Source: JBFMAE01 sp040756085 (GTDB lineage Bacteria > Desulfobacterota > BSN033 > UBA1163). From it: DNA of 22,925 nt. Made by a program: the position numbers and the translations under genes. Positions 14,425 to 21,121 of the stretch are shown piece after piece. Position 1 is the first letter of the stretch; every line of letters starts with the position of its first letter. Location: NCBI GenBank assembly GCA_040756085.1, contig JBFMAE010000334.1, forward strand, positions 1-22,925, given 5' to 3'. The notes beneath the pieces are model-generated. The model did not search any database. It saw only the letters and a program-made list of their open reading frames with translations, and was not told where the DNA came from.

Positions 14425-15472
14425 GGAAGATCGGAGATTTGAACATTTTTTCTAAATTCTTGTGAAAAGGCTTTCGCAGGATCCCCTTCTCCGTGATGAT
14501 GCCCTCAATCAAGGAATGGGGTGTGACATCAAAGGCGGGATTGAAAACTTGTATTCCTTTCGGAGTGATCCGGTATCCTCCAACGTGAGTCACTTCCTCC
14601 GGTGCCCTTTCTTCAATCGGGATATCCAGACCAGAAGCTAAAGTCAGGTCCAGTGTAGAGGTTGGCGCGGCCACATAAAAGGGAATGTTGTGCCATCTCG
14701 AAAGAACTGCAAGGTTATAGGTTCCGATCTTGTTGGCGGCATCTCCATTCCGGGCTATCCGGTCTGCACCCACCAGGACAAGGTTGATCTTCCCTTGCTT
14801 CATCAACCACCCTGCCATATTATCGGTTAAAACCGTAACAGGGATCTTCTCCTGAGCTAACTCCCAGGCGGTCAACCTTGCTCCCTGAAGCAAGGGCCTC
14901 GTCTCATCGACAAATACGCGAAACCTCTTGCCTTCGGCCCAGGCGGCAAGGATCACCCCTAATGCTGTCCCGTAGCCAGCCGTGGCCAAAGCACCTGCAT
15001 TACAGTGGGTCAGCACACCATCCTGATTCCTGATAAGGGCCTTCCCGTTCTCTCCGATTTTTCGGTTGACTTTCAAATCTTCTTCATAAATCCAGCAGGC
15101 CTCCCTTTCCAGTCTCGCCTTCGTCTCCTCGACACCACAGGAATGGACCTCATCCAATATTCTCTCCATTCGATTCACAGCCCAGAAGAGGTTGACCGCA
15201 GTTGGTCTCGTCTGCCTCATCTCATGACAAACCTTCTCAACAGCCTTGACAAAGGCTCCGGGCTGAATGAACTTGGCCTTCTTTGCAGCGAGAGCAATTC
15301 CCATAGCGGCAGCCACTCCGATCGCTGGCGCACCTCGGATGGCCATGGTGCGAATGGCTTGCGCCACAGAAGAAGCATCCCGGCAATCCAAATACCGGAT
15401 CTCCTGAGGAAGTCTCCTCTGGTCGAGGATCCTAATATGATCTCCTTTCCATTCGATGGTCTTGAATTCCAT
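14408..15472 (-). CDS. mtnA: S-methyl-5-thioribose-1-phosphate isomerase
   Basis: MtnA converts 5-methylthioribose 1-phosphate to 5-methylthioribulose 1-phosphate in methionine salvage from methylthioadenosine. The 354-residue product has the eIF2B-like fold signatures MAIRGAPAIGVAAAMG (about 43-58), GVLTHCNAGALATAG with catalytic Cys157, VDETRPLLQGARLTAWEL (189-206), and LVGADRIARNGDAANKIGT with catalytic Asp237. The family is shared with ribose-1,5-bisphosphate isomerases, but these motifs and the length are MtnA-like. The extreme C-terminus comes from a palindromic repeat. The ATG at 15472 lacks a clear Shine-Dalgarno sequence. Other mtn genes are not in the window, apart from a possible transaminase downstream. 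Confidence 0.92.
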   Translation of the reverse strand: MEFKTIEWKGDHIRILDQRRLPQEIRYLDCRDASSVAQAIRTMAIRGAPAIGVAAAMGIALAAKKAKFIQPGAFVKAVEKVCHEMRQTRPTAVNLFWAVNRMERILDEVHSCGVEETKARLEREACWIYEEDLKVNRKIGENGKALIRNQDGVLTHCNAGALATAGYGTALGVILAAWAEGKRFRVFVDETRPLLQGARLTAWELAQEKIPVTVLTDNMAGWLMKQGKINLVLVGADRIARNGDAANKIGTYNLAVLSRWHNIPFYVAAPTSTLDLTLASGLDIPIEERAPEEVTHVGGYRITPKGIQVFNPAFDVTPHSLIEGIITEKGILRKPFHKNLEKMFKSPIFRRERF

Positions 15473-15490
15473 AAGAACTATTTAGAATCT

Positions 15491-15528
15491 GAGATTGGTT
15501 CGTCTGACTTCGTCAGCCTCGCAATGAC
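15491..15528 (-). repeat. GTCATTGCGAG…CAATCTC palindromic repeat, copy A
   Basis: Read on the minus strand it starts GTCATTGCGAG and ends CAATCTC. It has an inner hairpin, CTGAC-TTC-GTCAG, at 15504-15516. It lies between mtnA and copies B and C. Confidence 0.85.
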
Positions 15529-15539
15529 CGGTGGGGGTT

Positions 15540-15567
15540 GTCATTGCGAGCGAAGCGCGGCAATCTC
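15540..15567 (+). repeat. GTCATTGCGAG…GCAATCTC repeat, copy B
   Basis: It begins GTCATTGCGAG and ends GGCAATCTC with a 10-base centre (CGAAGCGC-type). This is the short form of the dispersed repeat common in many unrelated bacterial genomes. Confidence 0.85.
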
Positions 15568-15576
15568 TCCGCGGGT

Positions 15577-15608
15577 GTCATTGCGAGGGCGTAGCCCGTG
15601 GCAATCTC
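15577..15608 (+). repeat. GTCATTGCGAG…GCAATCTC repeat, copy C, containing the nuclease stop codon
   Basis: It begins GTCATTGCGAG and ends GGCAATCTC, with an inner hairpin GGGC-GTA-GCCC at 15587-15597. Its right end provides two of the three stop-codon bases (15607-15609) of the GIY-YIG gene. Confidence 0.88.
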
Positions 15609-15894
15609 ATAACTCCCCGTATAAATCATTCCAACCTCTATTCATGCCATTAATCAAATCAATTTTCTTGTTTCTTGACCCTCCCTTGATCTTCTTTCCT
15701 CTTAGGATAGCATTTTCGGGATCTTCGAAAATTTCATAATAGACTAGTTTTGAAACATTATATTTCTTCGTAAATCCTTCAACAAATTTTTCCTTGTGTT
15801 CGTATACCCTTCTTTTTAAATCATTGGTTATGCCGGTATAGAGGACTCTATTATTTTTGTTGGTCATTATATAGACGTAGTATTGTTGACCCAT
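15607..15894 (-). CDS. Small GIY-YIG nuclease-domain protein flanked by inverted repeats
   Basis: The product is a stand-alone GIY-YIG domain of 95 residues: YYVYIMTN (5-12), VLYTGITNDLKRRVYEHK (17-34) with the catalytic Tyr and Arg, then a region with the conserved acidic residue (YYEIFEDPENAILRGKKIKG). It resembles the small UPF0213/YhbQ-type proteins, some of which nick or cleave branched DNA. The ATG at 15894 is preferred over in-frame GTG 15897 and TTG 15900 because AGAGG lies seven bases before it. The gene lies between gatB and mtnA, exactly enclosed by repeat copies C and D in inverted orientation; its stop overlaps C and its leader abuts D. It may be a nuclease that moves or maintains the repeat. 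Confidence 0.88.
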   Translation of the reverse strand: MGQQYYVYIMTNKNNRVLYTGITNDLKRRVYEHKEKFVEGFTKKYNVSKLVYYEIFEDPENAILRGKKIKGGSRNKKIDLINGMNRGWNDLYGEL

Positions 15895-15906
15895 CACCAA
15901 ACCTCT

Positions 15907-15940
15907 GAGATTGCTTCGTCACTCCATTCCTCGCAATGAC
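15907..15940 (-). repeat. GTCATTGCGAG…GCAATCTC repeat, copy D (inverted relative to C)
   Basis: On the minus strand it starts GTCATTGCGAG and ends GAAGCAATCTC, the classical form of the repeat. It sits between the gatB stop codon (15944-15946) and the ribosome binding site of the GIY-YIG gene. With copy C it forms inverted ends 364 bp apart. Confidence 0.88.
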
Positions 15941-15943
15941 CGG

Positions 15944-17389
15944 TCAGAGACGTCCTTTCAACTTCTCCCTCAGCAATGCATTCACCAATTTTGGATTGGC
16001 CCTTCCTTTGGTCTGCTTCATCACCTCGCCCACGAAGAACCCGAAGAGTTTCTCCTTTCCCTTCCGATAATCCTCCATCTGTTTTGGATTTGCCTTCATC
16101 ACCCTTTTGATGGCTTTCTCAATCTCACCCTCATCCAGGATCTGGACCCATCCCTTTTCCTGAACGATTTTCCCTGGCCGCACACCGGTTCGATACATCT
16201 CTTCAAAAACATCCTTGGCAATCTTTCCGCTGATCGTTCCCGCCTTGACCATGGATAGCATCTCCGCCAGATGAGAAGGAGTTAAAAGGGACTGATCGAT
16301 CTCCTTTTCATCCCGTTTCAACTCCCGGAGAAGATCTCCCATCATCCAGTTGCTCACAGTCTTGGGCTCAGGAAAGAGCCGCACGCATTCCTCATAATAA
16401 TGAGCCATCGCCTTCGTAGAGGTGAGGATCTCCGCATCATATTCCGGGATCCCATAATCCTTCACAAATCTTCCCTTCTTCTGATCAGGGAGTTCAGGAA
16501 GGCTCTTCCGTATCTCTTCGATCCATTCCTCTTCGACTCTCAGGGGGACAAGGTCCGGGTCCGGAAAATAACGATAATCATGTGCCTCTTCTTTTCCTCT
16601 CATCGAAACCGTCATCCCTTGATTCACATCCCAGAGCCGTGTCTCCTGAACCACTTCCTCACCCTCCTCCAGCATCGCTATTTGACGCTTGATCTCGTAT
16701 TCGAGTGCCTTCTCCACATGCCGGAAAGAGTTCATGTTCTTCAACTCTGTTCGCGTACCAAATTCCTTCTGACCTTTCGGCCGAACCGAGACATTGGCAT
16801 CGCATCGGAAACTCCCCTCTTCCATATTTCCTGTTGAGATCTCCAGATATTGAAGGATGGCCCGAAGCCTTCTTAGATAATCCCCTGCCTCCTGCGGAGA
16901 TCGGATATCCGGCCCGCTCACAATTTCAACCAGAGGAACGCCCGTCCGGTTGAAATCGACATAACTAAACGAAGCGGTCTCTGGTGTCTCGCCATGCTTC
17001 AGTTTTCCAGCATCCTCCTCCATATGAATCCGGATGATCTCGATCCTCTTCTTCTGACCATTGACAAGGATTTCGATAAAACCCTCTTCAGCCAGAGGAT
17101 ACTCGTACATGGAGATCTGGTACCCTTTGGGTAGGTCAGGATAAAAATAGTTCTTCCGTGCGAAAAGGCTGTACGGGGCGATCCGGCAGGAAGTGGCCAG
17201 CCCCAGTTTGATAGCAAATTCGACAGCCTTCCGGTTGATCACCGGAAGGGAACCGGGTTGTCCGGTGCAGATAGGGCAGATCAAGGTATTGGGTTCTTCC
17301 CCGAAAGCGGTGGAACAACCACAGAATATCTTCGATTGAGTGAGAAGTTGAGCATGTACTTCCAGACCGATGACGGGTTCGTATTCCAC
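15944..17389 (-). CDS. gatB: Asp/Glu-tRNA(Asn/Gln) amidotransferase subunit B
   Basis: GatB is the kinase/transamidase subunit of GatCAB, which turns mischarged Glu-tRNA(Gln) or Asp-tRNA(Asn) into the correct aminoacyl-tRNA. The 481-residue product is full length. It begins EPVIGLEVHAQLLT and has zinc-binding cysteines 23, 25, 38 and 41 (FCGCSTAF; ICPICTGQPG). It contains KNYFYPDLPKGYQISMYE and the signature DFNRTGVPLVEIVSGPDI. The C-terminal helical and YqeY-like tail domains end with RANPKLVNALLREKL. The start is GTG at 17389 with AGGAG about seven bases before it. gatC and gatA are not adjacent, so the operon is split or those genes lie elsewhere. Confidence 0.95.
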   Translation of the reverse strand: MEYEPVIGLEVHAQLLTQSKIFCGCSTAFGEEPNTLICPICTGQPGSLPVINRKAVEFAIKLGLATSCRIAPYSLFARKNYFYPDLPKGYQISMYEYPLAEEGFIEILVNGQKKRIEIIRIHMEEDAGKLKHGETPETASFSYVDFNRTGVPLVEIVSGPDIRSPQEAGDYLRRLRAILQYLEISTGNMEEGSFRCDANVSVRPKGQKEFGTRTELKNMNSFRHVEKALEYEIKRQIAMLEEGEEVVQETRLWDVNQGMTVSMRGKEEAHDYRYFPDPDLVPLRVEEEWIEEIRKSLPELPDQKKGRFVKDYGIPEYDAEILTSTKAMAHYYEECVRLFPEPKTVSNWMMGDLLRELKRDEKEIDQSLLTPSHLAEMLSMVKAGTISGKIAKDVFEEMYRTGVRPGKIVQEKGWVQILDEGEIEKAIKRVMKANPKQMEDYRKGKEKLFGFFVGEVMKQTKGRANPKLVNALLREKLKGRL

Positions 17390-17425
17390 AGCATTCTCCT
17401 ATCTGTATTGAGATATTTGAATTTA

Positions 17426-17454
17426 AAAATATAATAAAGACCCTTTTATGTCAA
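17426..17454 (-). promoter_or_regulatory. Promoter of gatB
   Basis: On the minus strand, TTGACA (17454-17449), a 17-base spacer and TATTTT (17431-17426) lie 37 bases upstream of the GTG start. A better -10 hexamer, TATATT, overlaps at a shorter spacing. Confidence 0.6.
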
Positions 17455-17519
17455 ACCTTGATTTTTTGTATCAATTTAGTTCTTTGAAAGAAAAGGTTAA
17501 ACACAAAATTATACAACAA

Positions 17520-17560
17520 GTCATTCCTGCGCTTGCCTGCGGTAGGCAGGCGGGAATGAC
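17520..17560. repeat. GTCATTCC…GGAATGAC inverted repeat with inner GCCTGC/GCAGGC stem
   Basis: Outer arms GTCATTCC (17520-17527) and GGAATGAC (17553-17560) enclose GCCTGC (17535-17540) and GCAGGC (17546-17551). The inner part matches, in reverse, the 20-bp repeat at 12232-12251. The rest of 17455-17705 is AT rich and shows no gene. Confidence 0.8.
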
Positions 17561-17705
17561 AAGATAGGGAAGCTTTTTCAAAGAGCTAAAGTATTACCAT
17601 AATTCAAAAAGTTGATATTTTCAAAAATGCTCTGGGATGCCGATAAATAGGTCCTGAAATGATGGGGCAAAAAATTTTATGACATTTGAGCGCACAATTT
17701 TATTG

Positions 17706-18614
17706 CTAAGGGACTAAAAGAGACCACTTCTTTAAACCCATCTTGAAAGTCCATAAAGACCGGGGAGAAGAGTCCATTCTCCAGTCGCACTCTTTTTTGA
17801 TATTGAACCATATCAAGGCTTTAATTTTCGGAAATCTGAATGTCAAAGCATTAAACGCCTCTTCAATCCATTGGTCTTTATCCCCTCCCTCTTCTGCACA
17901 ACCTATCTCTGCTATCATGATGGGTTTCTCAGAAGAGAGTTGAGCTAAGTTCTTATATCCTTCTTCAAAAATCTCTCTGAAACTTTTCCATCTGGACCAT
18001 TGCTGACTCTTCCCCCAGTTATAACCATCCAAAGCTAACCAGTCAACTTCTCCTTCTCCTGGATAATAACGCCCCATTTCATTACCGGGTTCATCTGGAA
18101 CGGAATGAACATACGGGCTCCAGACCCAGATTAATCTTTCATTTCCAGCCTTTTTAAAAATTGACCGGAGATAACACCACGTCTCGATATACTGTTTAGG
18201 ATCATTTCCATTGACTCTTCCACACCAGGGATACCAATTTCCATTCATTTCATGCATGGGACGAAAGAAGATAGGGGTTGAAATCTCCTTAAGATCATTG
18301 GCCCAATTCCAGAGGTAGTCATCATAATTTCCATTCAATATTGAGGATAGAGAAAAATCAGACTGTTCTTCAGGTCGGATGCCTTCTGGCAGATCATGAG
18401 GCAAGTGCCATGGCTCCCATGTAATCATTGGAATAAATCCACCCTTCAAGACTCGCTGAATTCCTAAAAGATCAGCCCTCTTTCTTTCAGATCCCCAGGC
18501 CACATAGAAAGAGAGGATCTGAATCCTCCTTTTTAACAGGTGTGTGTAGCTGTTCCCTTTCAAAGGGGCTGAAAAAAGATCGTCCGGCAGGTAAAGACCC
18601 AGCCACGGTTCCAT
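17706..18614 (-). CDS. Glycoside hydrolase family 26-like beta-mannanase-type protein without signal peptide
   Basis: The 302-residue product has the clan A barrel features of GH26. The acid/base Glu122 is in FFRPMHEMNGNWYPWCG, and the nucleophile Glu236 is in PIMIAEIGCAEEGG. Aromatic substrate-site residues are in LIWVWSPYVH and WLALDGYNWG. GH26 enzymes cut beta-mannans or mixed beta-glucans; the substrate here is unknown. The ATG at 18614 lies four bases after the glycosyltransferase stop and has GGAAG at a suitable distance; an in-frame TTG at 18629 would overlap that gene. Neither start gives a signal peptide, which is odd for a polysaccharide hydrolase. Coupling to the synthase suggests trimming or quality control of the same polymer, as cellulase genes accompany bcs operons. 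Confidence 0.82.
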   Translation of the reverse strand: MEPWLGLYLPDDLFSAPLKGNSYTHLLKRRIQILSFYVAWGSERKRADLLGIQRVLKGGFIPMITWEPWHLPHDLPEGIRPEEQSDFSLSSILNGNYDDYLWNWANDLKEISTPIFFRPMHEMNGNWYPWCGRVNGNDPKQYIETWCYLRSIFKKAGNERLIWVWSPYVHSVPDEPGNEMGRYYPGEGEVDWLALDGYNWGKSQQWSRWKSFREIFEEGYKNLAQLSSEKPIMIAEIGCAEEGGDKDQWIEEAFNALTFRFPKIKALIWFNIKKECDWRMDSSPRSLWTFKMGLKKWSLLVP

Positions 18615-18618
18615 AAAT

Positions 18619-20751
18619 TTATCTTCCAAGTAGACTCTCCACCTCTTTGGTCGAAACCTTAGTAATCCAGTAGTGCCTTCTGGGAATAAACCTCTTGTTA
18701 ATCTCTTCTCTGGCCTTTAGCGCTTCACCCTCATTTCGGAAAAATCCGACACGGACTCGAATCCATTCCACCTCTTTCACCCTGGCTCGAATGCTGTAAG
18801 CCGGGAATCCCGCTGCCAACAGCCGTTGTTTATAGAACATAGCCTGCTCTTCCGTCATCACTGAAACCACATGCACAACCCAATACTCCCTATTCTCTAT
18901 TTCTCCTCTTTCCTCCATAAAGGAAGGTTCAAAAGAGGGTGTCTCGGATTTTTCCGAAATCCCTTTCAGATTGGATTCAGAAGCTTCGGGGGATGCAGGG
19001 GCTTCCTTAGGCATCGTGGAAACGGGTTTTTCAATACGGAATGCCGATAGAATCTTGAGCCGAAAACTTTGCAAGGTTTGGTCGACTATGGACATATCCG
19101 CCATCGCAAAAAATAGCATGATGAGGATACATAGAATCACGGTAAAGAGCAATTCTTTTATTCGAGAGAAGAAAGAGAGAGCTATTCTTCCCTTTTGGGC
19201 TTTTTCTGTAAGCCATTTATGTTTTTTGACAGCCGCCAGGCAGATCCCACTCATGGTCCAAATAGACCACATACTCCAGATAAAATTTAAGAGATAAAAT
19301 TCCCATTTTTGGACCCCCACCACAAAGGCATAAGTCACTGAAAAAAGTAAAAGGAAAATGATTCCATTCTGGGGAAGGATGGCAATCCATGGATTCCTCT
19401 TTTTTATCTTAAATACCGGTTTTACAGTCACTTGATAGGAGGGTTTTTTCTTTCTGTAACGGAGAGCTATCCAAGTGGCATGGATGAAGGGAGGAAAGAG
19501 GCCAGTCCATATTTGGAATGCCCGCATATAAGGGGTAGGGTAATTGAGTATTCCATAGGCGATTGACATGGCGACGAAATAAGGAAAACGTTGAATCACA
19601 TAACTTCGAACGGGGGCATCCAGGACAAAATTATTTGTCAGAAGGGCCCAGATCGGTGTGAAAAAGAACAGGGGCATCACGAACGCAGCTACCAGGTAAA
19701 CATAACCTAAATGGAAATATTGCAGTTTCTGTTTGAATGTCAGTCCCTTTCGACGAAAAGGGTTATCCCAGAATAGGATCCGTAAAGAATCAGCTGCCCA
19801 CTGTCTCCGTTGACGGTATACCCCATAGATGTCAGCAGGGGCTGAACCTTTGGTCAGCGGGTAATTGTAATAGATTGAACGCCATCCGCGGCCATGCAAG
19901 AGCATGGAGGTATGGACATCTTCTACTAAATTCCAGGTGCTAAACCCTCCGATCTCCTCTAAAGCTTTCCTCCTATAGATCACTCCTGAGCCGCAGGAAA
20001 ATGCTGCATTATCGGTATCTTTTCCTGTTTGCATGACATTATAAAAAATGCGATCCCTATTACCAAAAGGATCTCCAACTGGGACCTCGAAATCTTGCTT
20101 CGTTTGGACAAATCCGATCAATGGAAACTTGAAATACCCGATGAGGATGTTCACGATCTGGGGTTGAGGGGCATGGTCTGCATCTAAGGTAAGAATGAGG
20201 TCTCCGGATGTCTGATGTAACGCATAGTTCAGATTACCAGCCTTTGCATGGCTGTGATCTTCTCGGGCAAAATAACCACACCCATATCTCTCAGCCACTC
20301 TTTTATATTCCGGATTACCATAGTCATCGAGGATATATATCTTCTTATATGGATAATCAATCTTCATAGCTGCCTTGACCGTTTCCATTAACAACAAAAT
20401 TGACTCTCCCGCGACGGTAATAAAGATATCCACGGAGAAAGGCTTTTCCAAATCAACCCCTTTTGGGGAATGGAATCTGAGAAACCAGGCATTGAATGCG
20501 AAAAAAGAGAATAGGAACAAACAGATGACTTCCGCAAGGAAAAAGATGAAAGAATAATACGTTACATCCCAATTAATATGGCGTGCATGCCAGAGAAGAT
20601 AGAAGATTCCGAGAACAATTGTAATGAATGTGAAGAATTGTCCGGCTAATCTTCTCTTACGATCCTCTTTTTCCAAGTAGCGGAAATAGTCCCGTGTTCC
20701 TAAGACATCAGCCCACCATCTTTTGATCACCTGGTAGATTCTCTGTGCCAA
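18619..20751 (-). CDS. Cellulose-synthase-like GT2 glycosyltransferase with C-terminal SPOR-like domain
   Basis: The 710-residue membrane protein has two N-terminal helices (about 39-55, 65-92), then a cytoplasmic GT2 domain. That domain has Asp142/143 (LDDYG), the DxD motif at 190-192 (LDADH), Glu277-Asp278 (VEDVH, the TED-type base) and QRRQW at 314-318 in place of the usual QxxRW. Further helices lie near 347-371, 388-404, 412-430, 455-478 and 484-508. YQVTVK (439-444) is like the segment before the cellulose-synthase gate. An additional helix at about 533-553 should place the C-terminus in the periplasm. A Pro/Glu/Ser linker leads to a SPOR-like domain (about 621-700, YWVVHVVSVMTEEQA and IRVRVGFFRNEGEA), a fold that binds bare peptidoglycan strands. 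The only in-frame start is TTG at 20751 (or GTG seven codons on). It is coupled to the GH26-like gene. Confidence 0.85.
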   Translation of the reverse strand: MAQRIYQVIKRWWADVLGTRDYFRYLEKEDRKRRLAGQFFTFITIVLGIFYLLWHARHINWDVTYYSFIFFLAEVICLFLFSFFAFNAWFLRFHSPKGVDLEKPFSVDIFITVAGESILLLMETVKAAMKIDYPYKKIYILDDYGNPEYKRVAERYGCGYFAREDHSHAKAGNLNYALHQTSGDLILTLDADHAPQPQIVNILIGYFKFPLIGFVQTKQDFEVPVGDPFGNRDRIFYNVMQTGKDTDNAAFSCGSGVIYRRKALEEIGGFSTWNLVEDVHTSMLLHGRGWRSIYYNYPLTKGSAPADIYGVYRQRRQWAADSLRILFWDNPFRRKGLTFKQKLQYFHLGYVYLVAAFVMPLFFFTPIWALLTNNFVLDAPVRSYVIQRFPYFVAMSIAYGILNYPTPYMRAFQIWTGLFPPFIHATWIALRYRKKKPSYQVTVKPVFKIKKRNPWIAILPQNGIIFLLLFSVTYAFVVGVQKWEFYLLNFIWSMWSIWTMSGICLAAVKKHKWLTEKAQKGRIALSFFSRIKELLFTVILCILIMLFFAMADMSIVDQTLQSFRLKILSAFRIEKPVSTMPKEAPASPEASESNLKGISEKSETPSFEPSFMEERGEIENREYWVVHVVSVMTEEQAMFYKQRLLAAGFPAYSIRARVKEVEWIRVRVGFFRNEGEALKAREEINKRFIPRRHYWITKVSTKEVESLLGR

Positions 20752-20848
20752 GATTTTTAATCACTCCATTACAGATCGTTATGGATAGTCTGAATCTGCT
20801 TTAATTACTTCCTCCTCTGAATATCGATCAGGTAGAAAATTGTTCTCA

Positions 20849-20889
20849 AATTCCCCGACCCCCTTTTCTAAAGTGAGGGTTGGGGAATT
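20849..20889. repeat. 13-bp inverted repeat in the divergent control region
   Basis: AATTCCCCGACCC (20849-20861) pairs with GGGTTGGGGAATT (20877-20889) with one G·T, leaving a 15-base loop. It lies between the divergent glycosyltransferase and Kdo-kinase-like genes and could be a dispersed repeat or a regulatory hairpin. Confidence 0.75.
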
Positions 20890-20970
20890 ACATAAATGGC
20901 TAAACGAATAATTCAAAAATTGAATCTATTTTTTTAAAATCTTCACTGACCGGACTAGATGAATAATTCT

Positions 20971-20988
20971 AAAAAAGATATCTTTTTT
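20971..20988. promoter_or_regulatory. Perfect 18-bp AT-rich palindrome (candidate operator)
   Basis: AAAAAAGATATCTTTTTT is its own reverse complement. Nearby are two copies of GAATAATTC (20906-20914 and 20961-20969), 55 bases apart, and an inverted repeat AAATTAT/ATAATTT (21034-21040 and 21047-21053). Together they suggest a regulated divergent promoter region. The remainder of 20752-21076 is AT rich and holds no gene. Confidence 0.45.
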
Positions 20989-21076
20989 ATTTATCAAAAT
21001 AAATTCTTTTGTCAATTAAAAACGAATTTGTGAAAATTATTATTTCATAATTTGTTCCTATTTCTATATTCACATA

Positions 21077-21105
21077 TTGACAAGCCCTTGTGTATTTATT
21101 AACTT
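21077..21105 (+). promoter_or_regulatory. Promoter of the Kdo-kinase-like gene
   Basis: TTGACA (21077-21082), a 17-base spacer and TAACTT (21100-21105). It ends 16 bases before the ATG at 21122 and rules against the upstream TTG (21077) as a start, since that codon is the -35 box itself. Confidence 0.6.
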
Positions 21106-21121
21106 AACTGAAGAAGTTAAA

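Noticed and set aside
15491..15608. CRISPR array
   Set aside because: The repeats are in both orientations, unevenly spaced and palindromic, without unique spacers of constant length or cas genes.
14005..15739. Long open frames on the plus strand opposite the DUF62 and mtnA genes
   Set aside because: They are shadows of well-supported minus-strand genes or run through repeats; the sequence has no protein-family features.
21077..21121. Upstream TTG start for the Kdo-kinase-like gene
   Set aside because: The TTG is part of a good -35 box, and the added residues do not resemble family N-termini; ATG 21122 is preferred.
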